From positions 28,077,379 through 28,141,378 of the forward strand of contig OX235263.1 in assembly GCA_944472135.2 (NCBI GenBank): a DNA stretch of 64,000 nucleotides. The letters are read 5' to 3'. Below, in pieces: positions 41,368 through 52,559 of this stretch. The translations under genes and the position numbers were made by a program. Source of the DNA: Trichobilharzia regenti. Taxonomy: Eukaryota > Platyhelminthes > Trematoda > Strigeidida > Schistosomatidae. The notes below the pieces were generated by a model. It had not been told where the DNA came from and did not search any database. It worked only from the letters and a program-made list of their open reading frames with translations. Position 1 is the stretch's first letter, and each line of letters starts with the position of its first letter.

Positions 41368-43725
41368 AATCGCATATACCAATCAGGGGTAGATAATTAA
41401 ACTCGTCATTTTACTTCTTTACATTATCTCCCGTCTTACTCTCCTAACAACTTATTAATATTATAATTACTATTATTATTATTATTACTATTACCGATAT
41501 ATGTATTATTCTTCAAACTTAATGAGCTGACTGTTGTTACGTTTCCTATTTTCGTTTCTGTCTCTTAGTCTGAATAGCTTCACTAACTATATCTATTATT
41601 ATTACTATTATTATTATTATTACTATCTCTTTTCTCTTGTCGACGATACCGAAGGACTAACTGGCGAAAGGATCAACTCCAATCACAGTAGTAACAGTCT
41701 TAACATACTTCATACTACAAACCACATATAATTAATCCCAGCACTACTCCCTTTGGAGTCAACCAAAGCTACGACAGTCGAATGGCGGGACAAGCTACGC
41801 AGAAGTGTACCGAAGATCAGGAACCTATACCTCACAATCAAGAAGCGAGCACAAAGAAATCAAATTGGTTTATACTAGCTCGTAAAAACGATATTGGATA
41901 TTGGATCAACCATCATATATATACGTATATACAAAAGTATTACTTTTGTATACGTAGGTAAACCTAGATAAACTCGTTTCTTGTCACGAAGATCGGAAAG
42001 CAGGTACCAGATGTCTCAGTAAGCAGTGTAATACATTTAAGTTACATGTTTTTATTTGACACAAACTGGATCTCCACTCACTTTCAGAATTAATCTTAAA
42101 TTCAGTTGGAATAAGCTTGTTGAGCACATCAGTATTGATAGAATACAGTGAAAGTAAGTAAACACATGTTTCGTAAGATTAAGTGATACATTTATTTGGT
42201 ATGATTGTATTATTATCAGTTGTCTATCTAAGTTAATGATGAATTCGTTACGATAATAATACCTATTATTGTTTTTATAGTCACTATGAACATGAATGTT
42301 ATTATTATTGCTGTCAAGACCTATTATTTGTCATAAAGCCGATGTCATTTTTGCTAAAATCTTTGTACAAGCTTTGAAAACTACTGCATAACTTGTCGTT
42401 AAATAATTTTATCATTTCATGATGCTTCGATGGACCTACTGGATATCGACAAACGATAAGTTGTGAAGTCCCTTAAGTTTAGTGAAAACTCTTGGGCTAC
42501 TTATATATATATTGTTTGTAAAGTGATTACTTGTAAATGCTTATCAGAAAAAATTTTTTATTCAGATCATACATGTAATACCCAAGTTAATTATGCTTTT
42601 CTTAAACCTTTTCAGACTTATGGAAAAACATTTATGTGCCGTTTACGCAGATGGAACTTACTGACGGTAACAGAGGACTACTCATCTGAATTATCTGTAC
42701 ATTTGGAACCTGATTTTTGTTTAATAAACAATTTTTCAATGAATCTGTCTTCCCTCTGTTGTAATGCGATTGTGTTCCAGTAACATAAGTAGCACGTGCT
42801 AACTTAGAAGTTGAGGGTAAACTGTTAGGAGTAAGTGCGGCGTCTGGAAAACTTTTGTGTACGTGATTATATGAACAGATAGCAACGTATCGTGTTCTTT
42901 GGCTGAGAACCCTCGGCATTCTGTTTTTAATTATTACGGTAACCGTAGTTGCACTGAGTCATACATCCAGCAGCATAGATATAGTCTCTCCTTATGGTAC
43001 ACTGCGGCATGCAGAAATCACGAGCAAACTATCTCAGGTAGATTTACTCTCACTTTGTGACTATGAATCGCGAATCAGTATATGTATTCTGCTAACAAAA
43101 TAGGCAACTCAAAACACTCTATAATCGCAATACCTCCTCTACGATTTAGGCATATTTACTTTATTTGACTACAACATAACCTTTTACCAATAGGCTTCTC
43201 CGAATATCTGCTCCTACTTAGTATCTCAAAGATAGCCTCATATACTCTATACCTCACAAATTACGCAAGGGCTAATATTCGGTCTTATCAAGTAGAATAA
43301 ACAAATGAATAACGAGGAATACATTTATTAATGAATTAACATGTAATACAAAATCGACAACAGTGCAGTTATCTTTTTCTTTATCACCCAAATCCATGAA
43401 ATTCCCGAAAGTAGATATTATCTGAAAAAGAACATAAGAATTATACAGATGTAGACATTGTTATCAGTGTAAACACAATAATTAACCATGAAATATGTTT
43501 GAAATGACGAAATAATTAGTTGAATTGTATATAATTACATCATTAAACATTTTTCAACAATACAATATCGATATTGTATCTGCCTGCAAACGTCAAGTTT
43601 AAGCCATAAAATAAGGAAATTCTATGCGTATATAATTTCTAAGTATTTCTGCAGATTTTTCTTAAAGATATACATGTGGAGGAGCCTTGTCAGCATTAGG
43701 AAAAGTACACAACAAAGTAAATGAA
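41368..43725. other. No gene recognised; AT-rich 3' UTR and unknown sequence
   Basis: The first ~600 bp hold two (ATT)n-type microsatellites (about 41468-41490 and 41590-41625), likely the 3' UTR of the preceding element. The rest is AT-rich with scattered short ORFs (42463-42783 plus, 42632-42919 minus) that overlap on opposite strands and show no motif. Confidence 0.45.
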
Positions 43726-44203
43726 ATAATAATAATAATGATTTACTTTATTCCAAAAACAGTACTTGTGATACAGAATGGAATTTTCAGCATTAATCAC
43801 AATATTGCATCTAATTTCCTCAAATTATAAATAAAATTAATCACAGAAAAGTTTTCACATTTACAATAGGGGTAGTGTCAAAAACATGCAGCATATAAAA
43901 TGGAAATAGCAATAATAATGATAACAACTAGGGTAATAATAATAGGAATACAAGTGAAAATTGCCGTTGGCTTGTGCCACACAGTATTGTCAATGTGGTA
44001 TGGAAATCCTAACATGTTTAAAAATATTGAATATAATGTTCTTTCTACATGATATGGTGAAGGAAAAAACATAGATTACAGCCGTCATGGAGATAAGTTG
44101 GTGTTTGCAATTATGAGAGTAAAACAGAGAAGTAACAGGACCATAAATATAATAGAATAAAAGTAAAACTTGAAGGTATGTAAGGATGGATGGAGGAAAT
44201 TGT

Positions 44204-45777
44204 TTATTTACTAGACGAAAGAAGGTTAGTTAATTCTTGCCTGACACTATTTTCATCACATAAAATACATGCCAAGTATGGTATCATAGACTTCTTATAC
44301 TTAGACGTGCGAGCATACAGTTTTCTGAAGTTACTCCTTGTTCTACCTGAGGAGATGCAAGGTGAAAGCTGAGGGTAAAGCGGATGCTCCAAGTCAGACA
44401 AAATCCCTTTAGGAAATTTATTGCACGAAGTCAAATGCCTATCGACAACGACGTTAACTATGTGGCCCACTGGGACGCCACTCACTCTAATGACAGTCTT
44501 CAGTATTCTACGAATTGTGACATAGTCCTTTTTAAGCAAACCAGGAAAGAATAAGGGTGAGCAATAAAGAAGAATAGGTAGGATGCAAGAGTTTACGAAC
44601 TGTAGGATGAGGGGTTGAGTTATACCCGAGTGTCTTAACTTCTTAATGTAAAATGTCAAGCGGAATATTTTACTGGAGATTGCTAAGACATGGGAAGACC
44701 AGAAGAGATCAGAAGAGAGAATGAGTCCAAGATAATTAATTTCTGATTTGATTCCTATATCATTATCGTCAATTTTACAACTGTCATGAGAATCGATGAC
44801 TTCTTTTAACTGTCGTTTACATCTTAAGCTGAAATCAACAGTTTGACATTTAGAAGGATTCAGTTTAAGACCGTTAGGCTCAGACCATTTGCTGACTCCC
44901 GACAGAAAGCTATTTATTTTAGTACAATCTAGCTGGGAGTTAACAGCCATTGAAACCGTTAAATCATCAGCATTCTTCACAAAGTTTATTTCATCAGAGT
45001 GAGGCAAGTCATGCAAGAAGAAAGAAAAAAAAAGGAGAAAGGACAGCACCTTGAGGGACACCAGCTTCAGTAGGCAATGAGGTGGAGGACTTCCCTTTAT
45101 ATACGGTGTACTGCTTTCTATCTGAGAAATAGGAATGCAACCAGTTAACAGCCCAACATTCTGTTTGACTAGCAGCAAGTTTATTTAATAAGATGTCCCT
45201 AGGGACCGAGTCGAAAGCAGATGTATAGTCTAGGAAGGCGCAACGAACAAATTTAGCCCCCTTGTCTAGACTGGAAGCAATGTTATGAAATAAGACGGCA
45301 GCTGCATCTAAAGTGCTTCTACTGTGCTTATAGGCAAATTGTTTAGGGTCATTAAAGGATTTAAGCGAAGGTTCAAGACTAAGTAAAAGTAATTTCTCCA
45401 TAGTTTTCAAAAAAGGAGACGTAATAGCAATGGGTCTAAATTTGACACATGCTCCAGTAGAAGATTTAGGTATGGGTACAACTTTAATGTCCTTCCAAAC
45501 GGCAGGCACAATATTATCGGAAAAAGATTTGTTAAATAGATCAGTAAGAGGGTGACACAGAATATCAGAACATTTTTAAAAAATAATACTAGGCACATAA
45601 TCGGGACCTAAGCTCTGGGAAGGGTTTAGAGACTTGAGGCACTTTTGAACATCATTTGTGTTAAAACCTGGAAAGGGGCTATTATTAACACAAGTGATGC
45701 TGGGAAGCATGGCATTTGAGGGAGAGTAAATAAAAGATTTGTTAAGAGTACAAACATCAAAAGAATATGGAATATTG
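44204..45777 (-). pseudogene. Reverse transcriptase of the second non-LTR family
   Basis: Pieces: 45777-45600 with LNPSQSLGPDYVPS; 45509-45009 with VKFRPIAITSPFLKTMEKL, AFLDYTSAFDSVP (Asp) and EAGVPQGAVLSP; then a shifted frame 45178-44204 with DLPHSDEINF and NADDLTVS. The last motif has Asn where YADD has Tyr, while both Asp are kept. Breaks fall at an A6 run near 45578 and a T/A-rich run near 45020. The thumb has SGITQPLILQFVNSCILPIL. Confidence 0.83.
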
Positions 45778-45972
45778 TGTAGTAATTTATTGTACTTGGA
45801 AATATTAATATACCGGGATGACGGAATTATAGGAATCTAATCAAAACCCAGAGAGGGCAGCAATCAGTAATTTGTATTTAGTGGAATTAGAATGCAATTC
45901 ATATAAGAAACATATCAACAGTCAACAGTAAGTATTTAAACAATACAGAGATAGAAATTGTCAATCACCACA
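45778..45972 (-). repeat. 195-bp TG...CA repeat inserted in the non-LTR element, TSD ATTG
   Basis: Plus strand begins TGTAGTAATT and ends CACCACA; flanked by ATTG at 45774-45777 and 45973-45976. Removal brings the endonuclease and RT frames into phase. AATAAA near one end of the minus strand suggests an LTR in minus orientation; the imperfect TGTRGTRATT ends could also be short terminal inverted repeats. Related copies at 47938 and 48528. Confidence 0.82.
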
Positions 45973-47289
45973 ATTGTTTATCTGCTTACCACCAGTGATT
46001 TCCTTAAATTGTTTCCACATATTAGAAGGATTTTTGCAGGACATGAATTTCTGGTCATATATTACATTCAACCTCTGCATTTCAGACTTAATTAAGAAGT
46101 TAGTTCTTTTCACACCAATTTTATCTTTGATTTTATATAGTTTTTCCTTCTCTCTACGAAGCTTTTTAAGTTGAGGCGAGGAGAAACGATCAAATTTGAC
46201 GAATAGTGTTTCTTTTGGACAGCAGATTTCAAAACAGAATTTCAGATAGGATGTGATATTAGAGATATTGTCATTAAGTGAATCATCATTAAACAAATCC
46301 CATCTTGTGTCACTGAGCATGTTTCTAAGATGATGTACGTTCTCATTTGAGTAGCATCTGTGAACAACTTTCTTAGACAATTTTGAGAGGACTTTACTGT
46401 GTAGCTTTCCGTAAATTTTGGGTGAGACTCGTGCAATACAATGATCAGAATTGAACAGTGGGGCTCTTTTACGAGCTTCGTATATTCCAGAATCATTTAT
46501 GAATACTAAATCAAGTGAAGTATTTTGTCGAGTTGGGAAATTAACAACATTTTCATGGCCCAGCAATGTAATAAAACTGCAGTCGCTGGAGTTGAATTCG
46601 CCGGTCACTATAGATAAGGAGTTACCAAACGAAGCAGCAGCAAAAATAGTGAATTCATCAGCGAAGATAGATAGTTCTGAGGGACTGCAACAAGGTGTGA
46701 TATAGATATTTGTGACAAAAGTGGAGCTATACTTAGGTGAGTGTTTAGGTCGACATTTTACAGTTATACAGTCAATATTGTCATTTGAGAATTTGAAGCA
46801 GACGTTGTTGGCAGTAGACCACTGAGAATTAATAAAAGTGGCAACACCACCACCTCTCTTCTTCTTAGAGCTGCATCGGTCTTGTCTGTAGATTGTGAAC
46901 CCACTTAAGGAGACTAAATTGTCGTCATATGAATCATGGAGCCAAGTCTCTTGAAGAGTGATTACACCAGTATTACAATATACATTTGAGTATAATAGAG
47001 AATGCAAGTAGTTAATCTTGTTCGATAATGACCTGCAATTTGTGCTCATAATCACAGGAACAGTCATCTGATGCAGTGGAGTACACTTTATTGATCTCTG
47101 CCAACCTCCATGATGCTTTTTCTTAACGTTATTATATACTCGTAAATCAACGGGTTGAAGACATTTTAAATAATTGCGAGTGTAAGTAATGCGACTTGGA
47201 TACATAATTGAATGATTAAAACAAAATAAATCCGAGGAAATAGATGCAATATGTAGGATGGAAATTTTGGCAGCCCAAGATTTAAGCAA
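45973..47289 (-). CDS. AP-like endonuclease ORF of the second non-LTR family
   Basis: 442 open codons, the last few contributed by the 195-bp insertion. Motifs: MSTNCRSLSNKINYL, VITLQETWLHDSY (catalytic Glu), KKKRGGGVATFIN, SIVTGEFNSSDC (GEFN in place of the usual GDFN), TSLDLVFIND and NSDHCIARV (SDH). A basic linker follows, leading into RT. The N-terminal ~90 residues are of unknown function. Met at 47289 is the first in frame. Confidence 0.85.
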
Positions 47290-47635
47290 GCCGCTGTTGT
47301 GATAATAATTACCAAAACGAGCTATCCCACCTCATCATGTCCATGTGTAATCCATTAAAATGCCAAAAAATTCACGAAATGGTCGTTATAACATGTGCCT
47401 TCAAGTAATTCGACATATTTTGAACGGAAAAGTACGTTTTTTCAACAAACTGTAAGCTGCCTGTTTGCTACTGCCGGATAAGGACACCAACATTGCCTAT
47501 TTCTGCTAAATAGGCCGTATTTCATCACGTTTTAGCTGGAATATATGTGAAAAGTGTGTAAAACTACGAAAAGTGACCTAACCTTGACGTATTTTCCAAA
47601 AATAACGCCAATATCCATCAGCTGATCAAATGACC

Positions 47636-47657
47636 TACGGCCGTCTACAAGCTGCCA
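47636..47657 (-). repeat. Right member of the 22-bp inverted repeat
   Basis: Reverse complement of 38873-38894 with one difference. It adjoins the RNase H motif VTDHQVLK of gypsy family 2 (minus strand, 47658-47690). Confidence 0.6.
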
Positions 47658-47937
47658 TTTCAAAACTTGATGATCAGTAACTATGTGAAACTTAGTACCA
47701 AACAGATACTTGTGCAAGCGTCTTATTTCCCATACAACTGCTAGAGCTTCTTTCTGGGTTTGTGATTACCCTTGTACACTTTTACTTAGACGTCTTGAAA
47801 TACAAATAACAGGTTGTCCATTTTGCTCAAGTACTGCAGCTATACCCATAGGAGAAGCATCTGTGGTGAGAACAGACTAATCTTTCGAAGAAAAAGGTCT
47901 TAAGAAAGCTTGTTTATTAAGAAACTCCAGAGTTTTT

Positions 47938-48121
47938 ATTGTACTTGGAAATATTAATATACCGGGATGACGGAATTATAGGAATCTAATCAAAACCCAG
48001 AGAGGGCAGCAATCAGTAATTTGTATTTAGCGGAATTAGAATGCAATTCATATAAGAAACATATCAACAGTCAACAGTAAGTATTTAAACAATACAGAGA
48101 TAGAAATTGTCAATCACCACA
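47938..48121 (-). repeat. 195-bp-family repeat, truncated copy (184 bp), TSD GTTTTT
   Basis: Nearly identical to 45778-45972 but lacks the first 11 bp at the TGTAG end. Flanked by GTTTTT at 47932-47937 and 48122-48127. Splits gypsy family 2 RT. Confidence 0.8.
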
Positions 48122-48527
48122 GTTTTTCGCAAGATATTCTCATGTTGTTGTTCCACTTGAACTGTTTACTGGAGACAATCTCAGAAAGTGGAGATAACCG
48201 TTGAGTGAAGTTGGGAATGAATCTGGAGTAAAACTGAAGAATACCTATCCACGTTTTCAACGATGACATATAATAAGGTGACGGTGCTTGAATTAGAGGT
48301 GCCAAACGACTAGCATCAGGTCTGAAACCTTCGGAGTCTACTGTGTGTCCTAAGCATGATACCGACGACAAAGTGAAATGACATTTAGATGGATTAACAA
48401 GAATATTATTCTCACATAAACGCCTGAACAGTTTTAAAAGAGGTTCATTATGCAATTCGATATTAGGACCATGAACTATAATGCCGTCTTGGTATGACTC
48501 AACACCATCTAATCCATCTATCATCTG

Positions 48528-48721
48528 TGTGATGATTGACTATTTCTATCTCTGTATTGTTTAAATACTTACTGTTGATTGTTAATATGTTTCTTATATG
48601 AATTGCATTATAATTCCGCTAAATACAAATTCCTGAATTCTGCCCTCTCTGTGTTTTGGTTGGATTTGTGTAATTCGGTCATCTCGAAATACTAATACTA
48701 CGATTGCAAATAATTACTACA
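48528..48721 (+). repeat. 195-bp-family repeat, diverged inverted copy, TSD CATCTG
   Basis: Plus strand reads TGTGATGATT ... TTACTACA, the reverse orientation of the other two copies. Flanked by CATCTG at 48522-48527 and 48722-48727. The RT reading frame is continuous once it is removed. It is older than the other copies by divergence. Confidence 0.8.
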
Positions 48722-48999
48722 CATCTGATCTATTACATTTTGAAGTATTGCAGGTGAAACCTTTTAACCACAAGGCAAGAACTTATACTTGAACAATCCA
48801 AATGGAGTGTCAATGGTTGTTAATGCACTAGACGCCTCGTCAAGAGGAATTCGCAAATAAGCATCTTTGAAATCTATTTTGGGAAGGTATCTTGAGCCAT
48901 GTAGCTTGTAGAGGATGTCTTCAGTTTCTAGAGTAGTGCACCTTTGCTGTAGTAGACGACTATTGTGTGTAAGGCGGTAGTCACCACAAATTCTAGGTG

Positions 49000-50160
49000 T
49001 TATTCATCAGCCTTTAGTGGCGTAACGATAAGAGTAGCCCAATTTGAAGACTCAACTGGCATAAGTATGCCTTGCTCAACCAACTTGTCTAACTCTTTCT
49101 TAACTGCATCTCCCAATCCATATGGGATTAATCGGCGTTTCAGGAAGATAGGATCACCCTCTGTTTCAAGATGGATGGCCCGAATCTTCATGCCATCTAC
49201 ACTCTTTGAACCTTGGGGAAGGAATTCTCTGAACAAAGATTCATCAAACAACTCAGTACAAAGTGAGGTTTCGACATTTAACAATCTAAGGGCTTTTAAT
49301 CCCAATAAAGATGGACCATATTCACTAACAAGAAAGGGGATATTTACAAAATTACCACTGTTTGATTTCAAAGAAATGTTAGTAGCACCGATAAGAGGTA
49401 GCTTATGACCAGTTTTGCCTGTAATTGAACTAGTAGTAGGGTCTATCTGGACATTTTTGCAAATCGATTGTAAATCTTTCTTAGAAATCATAGATTCAGT
49501 ACTCCCAGTATCAATTATAAAAAAATGAGACTTGACTGAACTTGTAGTGAAGGTTCTCATTAAATGAGATTGAGTATTGGGAAAAGTTGAAAGAGACATC
49601 GACTGCATTTTACCAGATAAATTGGAAGAATTATCAGGATTCTGAGTAACATAAGTATTCGAACTTCTGCAAACAGTCTTGATGTGTCCAACTTTACCAC
49701 ATTTGTGACACTTAGCACCCCGAAAACGGCACGTGCTACGTAGATGAATCTTTCCACATGAAAATCACGGTTTAATGTTTTTGATCTCTGCCTGCATTCT
49801 ATTACATGTGGACGACAGTTTGGATTTCTTTCCATGAACACTTGTATTTTCGACTTTAGAAAGCATAACATCAGACACTGACGTAGTGGGAGCAGAGTAT
49901 TCATTATTGACATCTTCATATGTAATGCATACATCTTTAGCAGTTTCAAAGGTAGAAGAAGGAATCTGAATTAACTCTTTCTCTAATTTAGGAATATTGA
50001 TTCCAGCAATTAAACGATCACGTAGTTGTGTATGCAGCTGATCTCTGAAGTTACACTTTGAAGCTTGTATTTACAGTTGAAGAATGATGTCTCTAATTTT
50101 CTGGTTGGGAGCACGAACCAATTTGTTGAACTGAACCTTCTCTCGTGTTTCAAAAGTAGT
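49000..50160 (-). pseudogene. Ty3/gypsy family 2: Gag end, zinc knuckle and protease
   Basis: A CCHC zinc knuckle (CHKCGKVGHIKTVC) lies at about 49680-49730. The frame 49608-49000 holds the aspartic protease (FFIIDTGSTESMIS, then LPLIGATNISL) and the start of RT (LIPYGLGDAVKKELDKL, ESSNWATLIVTPLK). Gag upstream (to about 50160, with LIAGINIPKLEKEL) is broken by frame shifts. No LTR was found at either end; the Penelope palindrome starts immediately beyond. Confidence 0.83.
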
Positions 50161-50176
50161 TATATGGAAGTGATCT

Positions 50177-51079
50177 TAAGTGGGTAAGCTTGCATGAAAT
50201 GCATGCTATTTTCAAAGGCACGATCGATTATGTTACAAATTACAATTGTGAATTAGCATGGATTTTCACTTTTTAAAAGTATAAATTGAAAAGGAGGAAA
50301 TTCAACTGCATTAAAGGCTTGGGGAGTTGAGATAAAATAGAGTATAATAGAATTAAATCTCGAAAAATACCCATTTATTCATAAGTAAAAACACAGTTTT
50401 TGTTCAGCGAAGAAATTTCTTTTCAACGACTTCATTTTCAAGCTGTACAGTCGTATTTATATTACAGAAAAAGGTTATTAAGTGGCACTAAACAATTGCT
50501 CAGTCAATGTACGTATATATGTGATAAAAGTTATAAGGGGTAGAGTTGAAGTGGATAAATTACAAAAATATTAAAGATTGTTTTATAACAAAAATGTCAA
50601 GTGTTGTCTAAAAATTATGAAAATTAGGAGTACGATTACGACAAGAATGAAGATGTGAAGTGAAGTGGAAAGAATTCAAGTGGTTAAATTAAATAAAATA
50701 AAAACTAGAAAGAACATTATTATGACCAAGGTAAAGAAAGGGGTTTGACAAAACGCTTTTGAACACATAATTTAGGTTTCTGTTCATGTATAGCTAAAGC
50801 TTCGGCTATGTATAAGTGAAGAAAACGTAAACTTTTGGATCGATTCGATTTTGCCATGTAGATAACTTTGAAAGATGAATCACGTGGAGCTAAATGATCA
50901 GACCCTAACAGGTGATCACAAATAGACGACTTTGCAGTTATACGTTCACCTTTCATTAACCAAACCGGATAGTGTTCAGCTACACGTTTTCGGAGATTAC
51001 GCTTACAACGTCCAATATAAAAAGCTCCACAAGAGCAGGCAAAAGAGTAAATGCACATAGATGTGGACAAAAGCGGTAA
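50177..51079 (-). repeat. Left arm of a ~0.9-kb inverted repeat (Penelope-like element)
   Basis: 903 bp, matching the reverse complement of 51484-52385 almost perfectly, with a 404-bp spacer. Holds the GIY-YIG endonuclease end and 3' UTR of a Penelope-like element in minus orientation. Confidence 0.92.
50720..51070 (-). CDS. GIY-YIG endonuclease domain of Penelope-like element 1
   Basis: 116 codons: CIYSFACSCGAFYIGRCKRN carries the IYxF...FYIG core, followed by LRKRVAEHYPVW (catalytic Arg and His region), ICDHLLGSDH, and EALAIHEQKPKLC (Glu region). Penelope elements fuse RT to this nicking domain. It is in frame with the upstream RT piece (51502-51092) apart from one TGA near 51092. Identical to the plus-strand copy at 51460-51843. 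Confidence 0.9.
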   Translation of the reverse strand: MSTSMCIYSFACSCGAFYIGRCKRNLRKRVAEHYPVWLMKGERITAKSSICDHLLGSDHLAPRDSSFKVIYMAKSNRSKSLRFLHLYIAEALAIHEQKPKLCVQKRFVKPLSLPWS

Positions 51080-51091
51080 TCTATCCTTGAC

Positions 51092-51502
51092 TCATTGTCT
51101 AATCATATTTCGGCTGGTAAAAACTAGTTGCACGTCAGCTGCAGGAAAAGTGCGTTTAACACATTTAGATAAGCGATTTTTAATCAATTCAGAAATGGTG
51201 TCACCTTTGAATGCAAGACTCATAAACAGTTTTTTCTTTGGTACTGTGACTTGTCTCGGGGTGGATTCTTTCTTGATGTTACGTTCAATGAACCTTGTGG
51301 GATGACCATTGTTAAGGAGGTTTGATCGAAGGTTATCTAGTTCCCTATCGATTGTCTCTGCAGAGCAGATTTTACGAATTCTGGAGCATAAGGAATGAAT
51401 AAGATTTATCTTTCTCCCTAAAGGTACCCAACTGTTGAAGTTAGTGTACTGCCCAGTGAATGTTGGCTTTCGGTAAATCGACCTTACCGCTTTTGCCCAC
51501 AT
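51092..51502 (-). pseudogene. Penelope-like RT C-terminal part (5'-truncated)
   Basis: Contains SIYRKPTFTGQYTNFNSWVP, a hallmark of the Penelope RT thumb side, then a KK-rich linker and KNRLSKCVKRTFPAADVQLV leading to the endonuclease. The catalytic RT core is missing: the protein starts at the inner edge of the right palindrome arm. Ends with an in-frame TGA before the endonuclease. Confidence 0.88.
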
Positions 51503-51843
51503 CTATGTGCATTTACTCTTTTGCCTGCTCTTGTGGAGCTTTTTATATTGGACGTTGTAAGCGTAATCTCCGAAAACGTGTAGCTGAACACTATCCGGTT
51601 TGGTTAATGAAAGGTGAACGTATAACTGCAAAGTCGTCTATTTGTGATCACCTGTTAGGGTCTGATCATTTAGCTCCACGTGATTCATCTTTCAAAGTTA
51701 TCTACATGGCAAAATCGAATCGATCCAAAAGTTTACGTTTTCTTCACTTATACATAGCCGAAGCTTTAGCTATACATGAACAGAAACCTAAATTATGTGT
51801 TCAAAAGCGTTTTGTCAAACCCCTTTCTTTACCTTGGTCATAA
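51460..51843 (+). CDS. GIY-YIG endonuclease domain, inverted second copy
   Basis: The same protein as 50720-51070 from CIYSF to PLSLPWS, without RT upstream. The first dozen codons before it come from the spacer and are not homologous. Followed by the same 3' UTR. Confidence 0.85.
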   Translation: MLAFGKSTLPLLPTSMCIYSFACSCGAFYIGRCKRNLRKRVAEHYPVWLMKGERITAKSSICDHLLGSDHLAPRDSSFKVIYMAKSNRSKSLRFLHLYIAEALAIHEQKPKLCVQKRFVKPLSLPWS

Positions 51844-52385
51844 TAATGTTCTTTCTAGTTTTTATTTTATTTAATTTAACCACTTGAATTCTTTCCACTT
51901 CACTTCACATCTTCATTTTGTCGTAATCGTACTCCTAATTTTCATAATTTTTAGACAACACTTGACATTTTTGTTATAAAACAATCTTTAATATTTTTGT
52001 AATTTATCCACTTCAACTCTACCCCTTATAACTTTTATCACATATATACGTACATTGACTGAGCAATTGTTTAGTGCCACTTAATAACCTTTTTCTGTAA
52101 TATAAATACGACTGTACAGCTTGAAAATGAAGTCGTTGAAAAGAAATTTCTTCGCTGAACAAAAACTGTGTTTTTACTTATGAATAAATGGGTATTTTTC
52201 GAGATTTAATTCTATTATACTCTATTTTATCTCAACTCCCCAAGCCTTTAATGCAGTTGAATTTCCTCCTTTTCAATTTATACTTTTAAAAAGTGAAAAT
52301 CCATGCTAATTCACAATTGTAATTTGTAACATAATCGATCGTGCCTTTGAAAATAGCATGCATTTCATGCAAGCTTACCCACTTA
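51484..52385 (+). repeat. Right arm of the ~0.9-kb inverted repeat
   Basis: 902 bp. Penelope-like elements are known to carry terminal repeats in direct or inverted order and 5'-truncated partial copies, so an inverted terminal copy fits the family. Outer ends share TAAGTGGGTAAGC; a CGTGC/GCATG hairpin lies at 52340-52360. Confidence 0.92.
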
Positions 52386-52559
52386 TACGGAATACATATT
52401 AATAATTAATTACGTTCTGAAGTCTCCTTTGTCTGCCGGCTGCGTGTTCTACTTCAGTTACTGGTGTGTCGTAGAATTGTCTTGTATTTCCTGACACTCT
52501 TCTCAATTTCCTACTGAGTGTTATGTAAATTGGACTCAGTTTCCTCTTCAATTATCCCT

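Larger units (their letters stand above)
43726..47289 (-). mobile_element. APE-type non-LTR retrotransposon (second family)
   Basis: Endonuclease at 47289-45973, RT at 45777-44204, a 3' UTR of about 0.47 kb with AATAAA near 43750, ending in (ATT)n at about 43726-43740. Interrupted by a 195-bp repeat at 45778-45972. Its RT is distinct from the CR1 copies but matches the decayed copy at 59690-61090. Clade uncertain (CR1/Jockey group). Confidence 0.83.
47658..49020 (-). pseudogene. Ty3/gypsy family 2: RT and RNase H start, with two repeat insertions
   Basis: RT begins at about 49020 with ICGDYRLTHNSRL, KIDFKDAYLRIPLDE and TPFGLFKYKFLPCG. It is interrupted by the 194-bp repeat at 48528-48721 and resumes with the active-site motif ESYQDGIIVHG, in which the second Asp of YxDD is Gly. 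Then CHFTLSSVSCLGH and FYSRFIPNFTQRL, another insertion (47938-48121), then RNase H with TTDASPMG near 47870 and VTDHQVLK at 47690. Stops and shifts present; inactive. Confidence 0.87.

Noticed and set aside
42463..42919. Overlapping ORFs on both strands in the AT-rich gap
   Set aside because: Opposite-strand overlap, low-complexity composition, no motif or second copy.
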